DNA from: JAKQHY01 sp034429475
GTDB lineage: Bacteria; Chloroflexota; Anaerolineae; B4-G1; SLSP01
Direction of reading: 5' to 3'
DNA length: 64,000 nt
Assembly: GCA_034429475.1 (NCBI GenBank)
Contig: DAOUGD010000191.1
Coordinates: forward strand, 1 to 64,000
Shown here piece by piece: positions 25,640-33,768 of this stretch. The notes under the pieces were generated by a model. That model made no database searches, was not told the DNA's origin, and saw nothing but the letters and a program-made list of their open reading frames with translations. The position numbers were made by a program, and so were the translations under genes. The stretch's first letter is position 1, and each line of letters opens with the position of its first letter.

Positions 25640-25674
25640 AAAAGTTAAAAGTTCAAAGTTGAAAGTCAAAAGTC
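25640..25674. repeat. Degenerate heptamer tandem repeat (AAAAGTT/CAAAGTT)
   Basis: Five consecutive 7-bp units: AAAAGTT, AAAAGTT, CAAAGTT, GAAAGTC, AAAAGTC, in the gap upstream of the DUF4230 gene. Other 7-bp arrays with different sequences lie at 26494-26521 and 50036-50077. They resemble the short tandemly repeated heptamers known from cyanobacterial genomes. Function unknown. Confidence 0.6.
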
Positions 25675-25680
25675 TTACAA

Positions 25681-25712
25681 TCTCTGTGTGCTCCGCGTCT
25701 CTGCGGTGAATA
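25681..25712. repeat. Dispersed intergenic repeat, second copy
   Basis: TCTCTGTGTGCTCCGCGTCT followed by CTGCGGTGAA closely matches the copy at 10911-10930 and the arms of the hairpin at 27536-27593. It directly follows a heptamer array in the same gap. No promoter was recognised here. Confidence 0.55.
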
Positions 25713-25732
25713 TCTCCTCAGCATAATTTTTC

Positions 25733-26473
25733 CTATTGACAATCCGCCCCCGGCTGTGTGATGACTTCCACTTCTTCAAACGCCAGCGTGCTGAGCAACC
25801 GCGCAAACTCCACCTCGGCGTTTTGATTGGCTTTGCCCAGGATGTCTTGGGCGCACGCCTGCTCCATAATCAACACCATTGCGTTCTGCTGCGCCGTATT
25901 GACTGTGTTGGGGTCCAGTTCGCCCAACCAGGGCGTATCCAGGTCATAAATGCCGGACTTATCCGCATCCAGCCCTTTGCTCAAAATTTGCGGCGGCGGC
26001 AAGGTGAGAATGACCTTCGTCCCCTGGATGGTGATGCTGTCCTCGGTAATCTGAGTCAAGTCGAAGCCAGCGCGCACCTCCCCGTGGCCCTTGTAGATCA
26101 ACTGCGTAGGCTTGTTGGGGATGATGAACAGGATTGGGTCATTTTCCTGATCTACTTTCGTGACCACTTCCGTTTCGACAACTGCCGTGGTCAATTCGCT
26201 GGCGGAGCGGATCTGCACCATCACCTGCAGCGGCGTGATCTTGGGCGGCGGGTTGACGATGTTGTTGACGAGCGCGAGCAGCTTTTCACTCTGCGAGCAT
26301 AGCCCAAAGCCCGCCGCGACAACGATGAGCGTGAGCACAATCGCACCGCCCCAGCGCAGGTAAGGCGTGACATCCGTGGACGTAGAACGCCCCGTGGGCG
26401 CACCGCGCGGGGATGCGGGCCGCGCCGGTCTGGGCGGCGGGCGGCGGGTGGGGGGACGGGATGGTTGGGGCAT
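25733..26473 (-). CDS. Membrane-anchored DUF4230 protein
   Basis: The protein has 246 residues. Its N-terminus (1-40) is Pro/Arg-rich and cytosolic, followed by one membrane helix (42-60) and a domain (about 78-240) with the DUF4230 pattern: GEVRAGFDLTQITEDSI, TLPPPQILS, then a helical stretch with conserved Ala and the closing LLSTLAFEEVEVI. DUF4230 is a family of unknown function found near membranes in many bacteria. It lies between the SPFH/HerA genes and the effector quartet. The basic Pro-rich tail is like those of the CAP and lectin-like proteins. Confidence 0.85.
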   Translation of the reverse strand: MPQPSRPPTRRPPPRPARPASPRGAPTGRSTSTDVTPYLRWGGAIVLTLIVVAAGFGLCSQSEKLLALVNNIVNPPPKITPLQVMVQIRSASELTTAVVETEVVTKVDQENDPILFIIPNKPTQLIYKGHGEVRAGFDLTQITEDSITIQGTKVILTLPPPQILSKGLDADKSGIYDLDTPWLGELDPNTVNTAQQNAMVLIMEQACAQDILGKANQNAEVEFARLLSTLAFEEVEVITQPGADCQ

Positions 26474-26493
26474 GGATACCTCCTATAAAAATT

Positions 26494-26521
26494 GCAAATA
26501 GCGAATAGCAAATAGCGAAAT
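26494..26521. repeat. Heptamer tandem repeat (GCAAATA/GCGAATA)
   Basis: Four 7-bp units, GCAAATA, GCGAATA, GCAAATA, GCGAAAT, fill much of the 54-bp gap between the DUF4230 gene and the small two-helix membrane gene. The unit differs from the arrays at 25640 and 50036 but the period is the same. Confidence 0.55.
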
Positions 26522-26527
26522 TCCTGT

Positions 26528-26956
26528 CTAAGAGCGGCGCGGCGGCGGTTTGGGCCGGCCTGAACTGCTTGACGGCCGGCTTGACGGTATCGCCGGGCGA
26601 CTGCCGCGCGTGCTATCCGGGATGGCCGGGCGGCGACTTTCCGGGGCGCGGATCGCGGGTTTGGATGGCGCAGCGGGGCGCGGCGTTGACTGGGGAAGTT
26701 CTTTCCGACTGGCCCTGGGCGTGAACAACTTTTTGATGCCGCCTTCTTGCGTCGGATCCGTGCGCGAGGGCAACGCCCAGGCGGTGAAAAGCATCAACGG
26801 GCCGAACAACGCAATGAGAGCCAGCACGCCGCCATACAATACTCCCAGGCAGCCAAACATCTCCATGGTGTACCCCTTGAGCATCAACCAGCCCGCCCCG
26901 ATGAAGCCGGAGATGACCCAGGCAAGCAGGAAAATGATAAATAGGGCTTCGTCCAT
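26528..26956 (-). CDS. Small two-helix membrane protein with Pro/Arg-rich tail
   Basis: The protein has 142 residues. The ATG at 26956 overlaps the stop of the HExxH gene (TAATG). Two hydrophobic helices (about 5-26 and 37-62) are followed by about 75 residues rich in Pro, Arg and Ser. No family was recognised. The tail composition matches several other membrane proteins in this cluster, which suggests a common cytosolic partner. Coupling to the effector quartet hints that it serves them or the neighbouring HerA/SPFH complex. Confidence 0.65.
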   Translation of the reverse strand: MDEALFIIFLLAWVISGFIGAGWLMLKGYTMEMFGCLGVLYGGVLALIALFGPLMLFTAWALPSRTDPTQEGGIKKLFTPRASRKELPQSTPRPAAPSKPAIRAPESRRPAIPDSTRGSRPAIPSSRPSSSSGRPKPPPRRS

Positions 26957-27516
26957 TATCTTTTACTCTCCATCCGCCGGCGATATTCTTGCTCCAACTG
27001 TGCGCGGTAGTTATCCCATCCTGCCTCTTCAATCCGATTCATCTTGACTTCATAATGCGTTACCAACTCGCGCCCAGCGGGGTCAAGCGCGGCGCGACCT
27101 TCGGGTGATGTGTATTGTTCCTTGATCTTCTGCCAAACATTATATTCTGCCCGATACGCGGCCATTTCTTCATCAACATACGCTTGCAATGAGGCTTCGT
27201 CGGTTGGATCATCACTCTGATACACAGCGTGGACGCGCTCGTGGGCTAACACAGGCTCCAGCAAAGCTGGGTCCTGCTCCATCATGGTGCTATACTCCTC
27301 AGCAACCAGAATTCTTTCGGGAGTTTTTTCGGTAGCTTTGCAATACTGCGCATCGGTCTCGCAATCATACGGTCCCCACCAATGACCAAATTCAATTTTG
27401 ATTTTACGCCCCATCATATCCGTAATCTGCACGATATTATCTTTGGCCTTGCCGGTTTTGTCGCCGCCGGCAAGCGGATTCAATTTGTCGGTTGGACTTT
27501 GTTGATCACTGAACAT
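26956..27516 (-). CDS. HExxH metallopeptidase with the shared N-terminal tag
   Basis: The ATG at 27516 has AGGAGGT 4-5 nt upstream, preferred over an in-frame GTG two codons earlier. The protein has 186 residues. Residues 23-38 read KAKDNIVQITDMMGRK, matching a motif at the same place in the three genes upstream. The zinc motif HERVH (92-96) and a downstream acidic helix (EE at 116-117, E124) suggest a gluzincin-type peptidase. No signal peptide or membrane helix is present, so any export would need a dedicated route. Neighbours are the C39-like peptidase upstream and the two-helix membrane gene downstream (overlapping). Function as toxin or processing enzyme is inference. Confidence 0.7.
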   Translation of the reverse strand: MFSDQQSPTDKLNPLAGGDKTGKAKDNIVQITDMMGRKIKIEFGHWWGPYDCETDAQYCKATEKTPERILVAEEYSTMMEQDPALLEPVLAHERVHAVYQSDDPTDEASLQAYVDEEMAAYRAEYNVWQKIKEQYTSPEGRAALDPAGRELVTHYEVKMNRIEEAGWDNYRAQLEQEYRRRMESKR

Positions 27517-27535
27517 TTTCACCTCCTGGTTTGTT

Positions 27536-27593
27536 CACCGCCGAGGCGCAGAGACCGCAGAAATCTCTCCGCGCTCTCTGCGCCTCGGCGGTG
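27536..27593. repeat. Perfect 19-bp inverted repeat in an intergenic gap
   Basis: CACCGCCGAGGCGCAGAGA (27536-27554) and its exact complement (27575-27593) flank a 20-nt spacer. The arms resemble the dispersed repeat at 10911 and 25681. It could fold in RNA and slow transcription between the C39-like and HExxH genes, but there is no U tract, so it is not a normal terminator. Confidence 0.65.
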
Positions 27594-27600
27594 TCAATTC

Positions 27601-28497
27601 TTACGCCGGGCGCACCGTCATGATCCATCGCCCCAGCGTGCTCCACGAAGCGTTGAACGTATTCCAACTATACGTGCGCGATTCGCCCGTCCACGGGTCG
27701 TTGATGCGCACTTCGTTATTCTCAGAAATGCCGGTGACAACGACGGAATGGTTGTGTTCTGTCATATTTGTACTCATCCCTAATTTCACGGCGGCGATCA
27801 CCGGGCCTCTGGCGACTTCCTGTTTCAAAGTTTCAAGATTCGCGTTGGAATAGTCTTTCGCCTCATAGCCGAGCGCTGCTAACTCATCGTGAATATCGGT
27901 CACACTCATTCCTCTGCCCTTAAAAATCCCTTGCTCGACGTTCTTATCCAAAAGTTCCTGCGCTGAACTTGTTTGGTTGTCTGGGTCTTGCTGATGCCAA
28001 TATTCTGTGATCATACTCACAGCGGTGGGCGCGCAGCCAAAGTCGGTTTCCCGACCGTCGTAGGTCAAATCTTGCTGGCTGATTGCAGGGACATTGTGCC
28101 ACCAGGAACGCTCGGTAAACTCCACCTGCGAGGTCACAAACGGCGTTTTGCGTATCTCGACGGGGTCTTTCTGTTCTTGCTCCACGACCGGTTGACGATT
28201 ATCCAGCATTTCCACGACGGAAACGGTTTCGGTAGGTGGCGTCACATCGCCGGCTTTCTCCGGGTGCATCATGCCGGTGATGCCCATCACGCTGGCGATG
28301 GCGGCAGCGGCAATCATGGTCTTAGCGCCGGTGGATTGGAACTTCTCGGCGGTTTCGTCAGAATGAGTAGCAGGAGTTTCTTCAGCTTCCAGCATGGCGG
28401 AAAGTTGTCCAACATTTGTCTTGGCTTTGTTGTGATCTGCACTGGCGGGCTTAGAAATCTGGTCAGATGCAGATTTGTAGTCGTTTTCCATTGTCAT
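27601..28497 (-). CDS. C39-type cysteine peptidase with the shared N-terminal tag
   Basis: The protein has 298 residues. The tag motif is at 24-38 (KAKTNVGQLSAMLEA). A hydrophobic segment (60-76) could be a membrane helix. The C-terminal domain (about 130-298) has the papain-like C39_2 pattern: Cys155 in FGCAPTAVSMI, His250 in EHNHSVVVTGI and Asp267 in INDPWTG. Such peptidases cut leader peptides in transporters or act as toxins. It lies in the four-gene effector set behind a HerA-like gene. Whether it processes the other tagged proteins or is itself cargo cannot be decided from sequence. Confidence 0.8.
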   Translation of the reverse strand: MTMENDYKSASDQISKPASADHNKAKTNVGQLSAMLEAEETPATHSDETAEKFQSTGAKTMIAAAAIASVMGITGMMHPEKAGDVTPPTETVSVVEMLDNRQPVVEQEQKDPVEIRKTPFVTSQVEFTERSWWHNVPAISQQDLTYDGRETDFGCAPTAVSMITEYWHQQDPDNQTSSAQELLDKNVEQGIFKGRGMSVTDIHDELAALGYEAKDYSNANLETLKQEVARGPVIAAVKLGMSTNMTEHNHSVVVTGISENNEVRINDPWTGESRTYSWNTFNASWSTLGRWIMTVRPA

Positions 28498-28552
28498 AGC
28501 TTCCTTTAAGACAAAAAAACACGTTACATTCTACGAGATGTTTTGAATAGGA

Positions 28553-29350
28553 TCAGGTTTGTTGATTTTGCCACCGCTTATGAACATCCGCCCACAAATC
28601 ATCATCCCATACTCCCATAGAGCGCACTTCTACAGCTCGACCGTGAGCAATTGCAGTCCCAGACCAACTTTCTATTTCTTGCTTGACCCGTGGAGCGTAT
28701 TGCATAACATTTTCAGGAAAATATAGAACGACTTTGCCGTCCGATGCTAATTGTGGTATAGAAGCGTAGTTTTTCACAACATTCCGCAAATTGTTCATAT
28801 ATAAGAGCTTATCTGCTGGTGGCCGTTGCTGCAAATACCGAAAGAAATCGTCATCACTTAAGCGATTCCCTTGGGCATCTTTAGGTCGCAATAAGGACCA
28901 TGCTTTTGAGTCAACAACTTCGATTAACTCATCTGATTGTTTATCACGACGAACAACAAAATCGGGGTTGATATTCTTGCCTGTATCTGTGGTAAGATGT
29001 GGTTGATGCGTAATCTGTTCAGCATCATAAAGCTCTCGCAAAGCGTTACGAGTTCTTGCTTCACCAGCATCCCCTTTAGCTATTAGCAAATCATTCTTCG
29101 TGAGTCCACGCTCCTGAATACGGGAGTCCTTTTCTGCGGTACGGAGCGCCATATAATCATCAAGTTCTTGTTCTACCCCAGCGACAACCAAATGTTTCTT
29201 GGCGCCTTCTTGAGTACTTGATGGTGCAAGTGCAGCCTTCGTTTCCATTTGCTCTGTCAATTGTGAGATATTATCCTTGCCCTTATGCACATCAGAAACA
29301 CTAGGTGTCATCTTAGGGTTGTCTGTGGTATGTGAAAAATCGTTGTTCAT
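28553..29350 (-). CDS. PD-(D/E)XK nuclease-like protein with the shared N-terminal tag
   Basis: The protein has 265 residues. The ATG overlaps the preceding stop (ATGA). The tag KGKDNISQLTEQME is at 23-36. A nuclease-like core follows: Glu98 in a helix, NPDFVV with Asp130, and ELIEVVDSKAW with Asp147-x-Lys149. This spacing fits the PD-(D/E)XK superfamily. No signal peptide is visible. The gene is AT-richer than the HerA gene upstream. It is one of four adjacent proteins that share a tag and differ in enzymatic domain, as expected for interchangeable effectors. Confidence 0.65.
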   Translation of the reverse strand: MNNDFSHTTDNPKMTPSVSDVHKGKDNISQLTEQMETKAALAPSSTQEGAKKHLVVAGVEQELDDYMALRTAEKDSRIQERGLTKNDLLIAKGDAGEARTRNALRELYDAEQITHQPHLTTDTGKNINPDFVVRRDKQSDELIEVVDSKAWSLLRPKDAQGNRLSDDDFFRYLQQRPPADKLLYMNNLRNVVKNYASIPQLASDGKVVLYFPENVMQYAPRVKQEIESWSGTAIAHGRAVEVRSMGVWDDDLWADVHKRWQNQQT

Positions 29351-29982
29351 AACTTTTTGCGTATTTCAGGTGAGTTAGGATTTTCATCGGGAGTCTGATA
29401 GCCGTTGTGCTCAAAGAAAGAACGGGCGCTATCCGATTCTGGAAACCCAACGATTTCTTTAGCCCCACTCATACGGGCATGAGTCTCTACCCGATCCAAT
29501 AAAATCTTACCAATGCCGCGACCTCGTTGTGTCGGGTCATCAATCCCAATGTATTCCAGACGCGCCTGTACATTTTGCACCTTGTCATATCGATCGGTGA
29601 TGAAATTACCTTCTTTGTTTACTTGAAGTCCTAACCGCGCATACCCAATACATTGATCACCCCGATAAATATCGAAGCGCACCTGTTGATAGGGAGCGCG
29701 TTCATTGCGTGCCATCGTTTCTTGCATCGTTACCGGCGAGCCGTTTTCCGTGCGTAGAGTTAATGTATCCCCTAATTTATCTTGCACCTGAGTTTCAACC
29801 ACATCATTGTCAACAATATCTGTTTGTCTAGGCATTGAGCCAGTATACAAATCCCGTGAGGCTACAGGCTGTGCCTCTAAACTCTTTGTAAGTTTAGCAA
29901 TATTGTCCTGTGCAGTTTCCTTTCTAGAAAACGCTTTTGGGGACACTTGTTCACTCAAATTAGAACGATCTGAGGCGCTCAT
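29347..29982 (-). CDS. GNAT acetyltransferase with the shared N-terminal tag
   Basis: The ATG at 29982 overlaps the HerA stop (ATGA), which fixes the start; an in-frame start further upstream would lie inside the HerA gene. The protein has 211 residues. The tag (KETAQDNIAKLTKSLEA) is at 21-37, with Asn at residue 27 exactly as in two of its neighbours. The GNAT acetyl-CoA motif QRGRGIGKILL (152-162) and the closing SARSFFEHNGYQ are clear. The substrate is unknown; GNAT toxins that acetylate tRNA or proteins are known. Tight coupling to the HerA-like motor suggests joint function. Confidence 0.82.
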   Translation of the reverse strand: MSASDRSNLSEQVSPKAFSRKETAQDNIAKLTKSLEAQPVASRDLYTGSMPRQTDIVDNDVVETQVQDKLGDTLTLRTENGSPVTMQETMARNERAPYQQVRFDIYRGDQCIGYARLGLQVNKEGNFITDRYDKVQNVQARLEYIGIDDPTQRGRGIGKILLDRVETHARMSGAKEIVGFPESDSARSFFEHNGYQTPDENPNSPEIRKKL

Positions 29983-32870
29983 TGATGTACTCCATTCCTG
30001 CAAAACATCCAGAAATTCTCTTCCCACGTCAGCCTCCCCGTCTCCGGGAACAAGCCACTGGCCTCTTTCAAATGCAAAAACAGACAATAGACCGCGGCTT
30101 GCGCGCGTTCCCCTGTTAACGGTTCGCTAGCGTGTTTCGCCACAGCCTCGCGGCAGAAAGCGACGACTTGCTGTACGGCAGCTTGCGCGCCCAACGCGGG
30201 ATCAAGGTTCGTGCATAGCTCGGTGAATTGTTCCACCAACCCCAACGACTTATCAAACAACAACCCCTCCCCGTGATCCCGCGCCTTGCACCGCGCGGGA
30301 CACAACTTGCAGCCAGCATAAGGCACATAATGCGCGGCAAACTGCTGTTGGTAGGGAGCCATCAGCCGCGCCAGTTCTTCGTCGCTCACTGGCTTGCTCT
30401 CGACGCCGGCGCCCTGCGCTTCCCAGAGCTGCCAGAAATTGGCGGCGCGCATCAGCACCGGTTCCTGCGTGTCCAGCCCGTAGACGGCGGCCTCGCCCGT
30501 CTCCAGCGTGACGACGTGCTCTTGCTGGAACTCGTCAAACTTCATCGCCTTGCCCATCACATCGCGGTCATCCGCCGAGGTGAGGCGCTGCATAATTTTG
30601 AGCGCGGTGTTGCCGATGACGTCGGGCACCAGCTTGGTGGGCAACTGCTCGGCAATGATGATACCCTCGCCGTACTTGCGGTTCTCGGCCAGCGCGCGCG
30701 CGAAGGCCTGCGCCGCTTGCCCCTTGGTGTTGGCCTGCTCCGCGCTGGTTTCTGAGGAGACGTTTTCCAACAGCCGGTGCGCCTCCTCAATCAAAATGAC
30801 GTGCTGCAACTGCCCCTTGCGCCCGCGCGCGCGGCCCTTGTCCAGGTACTCGTTCACCATCATCAGCATAAAGGCCATCATCAGCGCCTTGTCCTCGTCG
30901 TCGCCGATGTGGCGCAATTCGACGAGCGTGGGGCGCTCCATCCACGTCTCGATGGGCAGCGATTGCCGCGCCGAGAGGATGCGCCCACAGCCGCCTTCCA
31001 GCAGCGCTTCGATGCGCAGCTTGCTCGCGCCCCGAATGTTGCCCTGCACCTCGCCCTGATGCTCGATTTCGTGATCCACGACGTGCGCCAGTTTGTTATA
31101 AAAATCACGCATCGTGGGGAAGGGCGGATCGCCCGCGCCGCCCGTGGGCTTGCGGAACGCCGTCCAGCCATAGCCGTAGTAAGTGCGGTTGAGCGCCTTG
31201 AGGAACAGGCGCGGCAGCGGTTCCCACATCGGGATGGCGGCCTTGAACGCGGTCAGTAGCGCGGAGATGTGTTCATTCACCGTCACGCCGCGCTGAATCT
31301 CGAAGGGGTTGAGGCGGAAAGGCGCGGTTTCTTCGTCGCCCAGGGTGAAGACTTGCAGTCGCTCGCGCAAATGCGGCAGGCGCAACAGCGCGCGGTAGTC
31401 GTCGTGCTCGGCGTTCACCGGCTCAATGACGAGAAAGGGCACGTTATGGTGCGCGAGTTCCGCCAGCAGGTGCAGGCAGGTGGTGGTCTTGCCGCTGCCC
31501 GTCGTGCCGACGATGAGGACGTGCTTGGTCAAATCGTGCAGGTGGACGCGATGCGGCGTGCCGTCGGCACGTTGCCCGATCTCGATGAACGGCGCGCGCA
31601 CGTCGCCCTGCGCCAGCGTCACAAACGCGCCGGAATGAACGCGCAGGCCGATTTCGTCGCGGCGCGGCAGGGCCGGCATACGGAAGGCGCAACTGGCTTC
31701 TTGCACATCCACAAGGTAGGGCAGCCGGGCCAGGGCGGCGCACGTTTCGCTCAGGCGACCGCTCACTTGCAGCATCGGATTTTCCCCCGGATTCTGGAAC
31801 GCGGCGTGCAGCGCTTGCATATCCAGCCGGCGCAGGTCCTCGCGGGCCAGCGCCAGCCGCTCGCCACTTAACCAGGCCTCGCGGGGGATGTGCGGCAGAC
31901 TTACCTCGTCTTTGGGATCGCCGGGGGTGGGGATATGGCCCACCATCTCGGCTTCCAACGCGCCAACGACGCTGGGATCCACCGTATCCTGCGCGACAAT
32001 GTAAGGTCGGAAGACCAGTGGGCGGTCCAGACGCTCCAGATAGGTCTCAACAATCTCCGCGCCAAGTTGCGCTTTGGGATCAGGCAGGAAGCTCTCCTGC
32101 CCGCCCTGTCCCAGGTTGTCGCGGTTGGAAATCTGCCGCGCCCCCGCCGCCAGCGTCGAGGTCATCCCCATGCGGCGCGACTTCTCGCGGCCCTCGCCGG
32201 CTTTGCGCAGTTGCCCGGCCAGCACGTTGAGCGCGTCACGTTCAGTCTCCTCCAACACCAACGGTGTAAGCGCCAGGCTGACAATGTGCGGCTGCTCCTG
32301 GCGTTGGAGCGTCTTGCACAGCCCGGCCATGCTGCTGATACCCCATTTGTAGGGATGAGGGACGGCGTAAACTTGCCCAGAACGCAGCAAGCCGCCGAAC
32401 TCCACGGATTTTTCCAGACTCACCACCTGCGCCGTTTCTAGCGGGAAGGGCGCGTAGAGCGCGTGGAAGTTCTCCGCATCCATTGCCGGGCGCAGGCCGC
32501 CGCGATAGAAATCGTAGGGGAACTGTTTGGTGAGGTCCGTCCACAACTCATAGGCCAGGTCGCGCGCATCCTGCGCCAAGCGCCCCGCGCCTTTACCCAG
32601 GAAGGCCAACTTGAGCGTCTGCCCATCCCAGAGATAGCGCAACTCAAAGGCGCGCAGCCCGCGTTCCGGGTCGGGCTGTACGTTCAACTGCATCAGCAGG
32701 AGCCGCTGCGCGTTAATCACGCGGCGCAGCCGCTCGATCTCATCCACGTTTTCGAGCTGTTCGTAGGAAGCCAAGTCGGGCACGGAGACGACTTCGGCGG
32801 CGAAGAGGGCGTGATGGAGAGGGGAGAAACTATTCGGCGCGAGACTGTGGAAATACAACGATGGGAGCAT
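29979..32870 (-). CDS. HerA/FtsK-superfamily pump ATPase (second copy) with C-terminal Cys cluster
   Basis: The protein has 963 residues, starting 1 nt after the previous stop (TGATATG). The motor has Walker A VGTTGSGKTT (about 454-463) and Walker B HVILIEEAHRLLE, with a downstream EGIIIAEQLPTKL block. It is paralogous to the ATPase at 21208-24060. Unlike that copy it has near residues 853-861 a C-x2-C-x3-C cluster (GCKLCPARC) and further Cys towards the end, suggesting a zinc or iron-sulfur site. HerA-like motors move DNA or peptides through channels. It is translationally coupled to the tagged acetyltransferase, the first of four effector-like genes. Confidence 0.85.
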   Translation of the reverse strand: MLPSLYFHSLAPNSFSPLHHALFAAEVVSVPDLASYEQLENVDEIERLRRVINAQRLLLMQLNVQPDPERGLRAFELRYLWDGQTLKLAFLGKGAGRLAQDARDLAYELWTDLTKQFPYDFYRGGLRPAMDAENFHALYAPFPLETAQVVSLEKSVEFGGLLRSGQVYAVPHPYKWGISSMAGLCKTLQRQEQPHIVSLALTPLVLEETERDALNVLAGQLRKAGEGREKSRRMGMTSTLAAGARQISNRDNLGQGGQESFLPDPKAQLGAEIVETYLERLDRPLVFRPYIVAQDTVDPSVVGALEAEMVGHIPTPGDPKDEVSLPHIPREAWLSGERLALAREDLRRLDMQALHAAFQNPGENPMLQVSGRLSETCAALARLPYLVDVQEASCAFRMPALPRRDEIGLRVHSGAFVTLAQGDVRAPFIEIGQRADGTPHRVHLHDLTKHVLIVGTTGSGKTTTCLHLLAELAHHNVPFLVIEPVNAEHDDYRALLRLPHLRERLQVFTLGDEETAPFRLNPFEIQRGVTVNEHISALLTAFKAAIPMWEPLPRLFLKALNRTYYGYGWTAFRKPTGGAGDPPFPTMRDFYNKLAHVVDHEIEHQGEVQGNIRGASKLRIEALLEGGCGRILSARQSLPIETWMERPTLVELRHIGDDEDKALMMAFMLMMVNEYLDKGRARGRKGQLQHVILIEEAHRLLENVSSETSAEQANTKGQAAQAFARALAENRKYGEGIIIAEQLPTKLVPDVIGNTALKIMQRLTSADDRDVMGKAMKFDEFQQEHVVTLETGEAAVYGLDTQEPVLMRAANFWQLWEAQGAGVESKPVSDEELARLMAPYQQQFAAHYVPYAGCKLCPARCKARDHGEGLLFDKSLGLVEQFTELCTNLDPALGAQAAVQQVVAFCREAVAKHASEPLTGERAQAAVYCLFLHLKEASGLFPETGRLTWEENFWMFCRNGVHQ

Positions 32871-32871
32871 A

Positions 32872-33750
32872 TCACTTTCCTCGCTTCTTCACGGTTTGAC
32901 CATGCGTGATACTTTCACCTGTACGCGGCGCGGTTTTTGGCGCTTCTTTTTTAGGAGAGTAACCGCCGGTGCGGTCGGCAGGACGGGAGACGGCCGCGAC
33001 GGTTGGCCGACGGAGCAACCACCAGAGCAGCAGGCCTAACAGCAAGAGTCCTACCGCCAACAACAGCCAGGGGAGCAATGTTTTGAATAGCGCCGCCCAT
33101 GCCAATTGTTGCAACACTGCGCCATCCAATGTCGGCGCGCTGATGGCAACCTGACGGCCCACGCCATTGCTGCCGGCGCTATCGAAAAGAGCCACGGCAT
33201 CACTGAAATCGGATAAGGGCGCGACCGGCATACCATCGGTTTGTCCCCACACGGCCCATTGCCCTTGGATGTTGTCTTGCAAACCTTTATTCTCAATTTC
33301 CTTGAGCAAATTGCGGAGTCGCGGCGTTTCTAGCTCGCCGACAGCATAGGCGTTGTCAGTCGCGGGCGCGGCGCGGTGCGCGTTGCCGCAGAAGCTGGTC
33401 AACGGGACGGTTCGGGTTTCGCCGGGGTGCAAGTCAACGCGCTCTGTGACTGCGACGATTTCATCCTGATAGGTCGTATCCAGGCTGCGGAAACGTAAGC
33501 CCTGGGGGATGACCACCGTAAGCGGTTGCTCGCCGGCATTAGTGAGCGTCGCGTTTAACGTGCCTGGACCGTAGTAAGAGTTGCCAGAGGCGCGCACGTC
33601 AGCAGCTACCGTACCTTGCGTCACGGCTTCCCCAATATCCATTTCAGGGGATGTCTCTTGCGCCAGGACAGGGCGCGCCAACATCCCCACGCCTGTCAGC
33701 GAAAAAATCAACAAGAAGAGCAAAATTCTGGATAACGATTTCAGTTTCAT
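32872..33750 (-). CDS. Type I membrane protein with Ig-like ectodomain and GESI tail
   Basis: The protein has 292 residues, with AAGGAG before the ATG. A signal peptide (1-30, ending near VLAQ) is followed by an ectodomain of about 190 residues with a beta-sandwich-like N-terminal part, one membrane helix (226-246) and a basic tail ending TGESITHGQTVKKRGK. No family was recognised for the ectodomain. The GESI motif at 278-281 is shared with the CLCA-like protease and, as GASI, with both vWA proteins. It lies between a HerA-like gene and a vWA gene. Confidence 0.72.
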   Translation of the reverse strand: MKLKSLSRILLFLLIFSLTGVGMLARPVLAQETSPEMDIGEAVTQGTVAADVRASGNSYYGPGTLNATLTNAGEQPLTVVIPQGLRFRSLDTTYQDEIVAVTERVDLHPGETRTVPLTSFCGNAHRAAPATDNAYAVGELETPRLRNLLKEIENKGLQDNIQGQWAVWGQTDGMPVAPLSDFSDAVALFDSAGSNGVGRQVAISAPTLDGAVLQQLAWAALFKTLLPWLLLAVGLLLLGLLLWWLLRRPTVAAVSRPADRTGGYSPKKEAPKTAPRTGESITHGQTVKKRGK

Positions 33751-33768
33751 GGGGCTCCTTGCATTTTC

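Noticed and set aside
27536..27593. Rho-independent terminator inside the effector set
   Set aside because: The stem has a 20-nt loop and no following U tract; it matches the dispersed repeat better.
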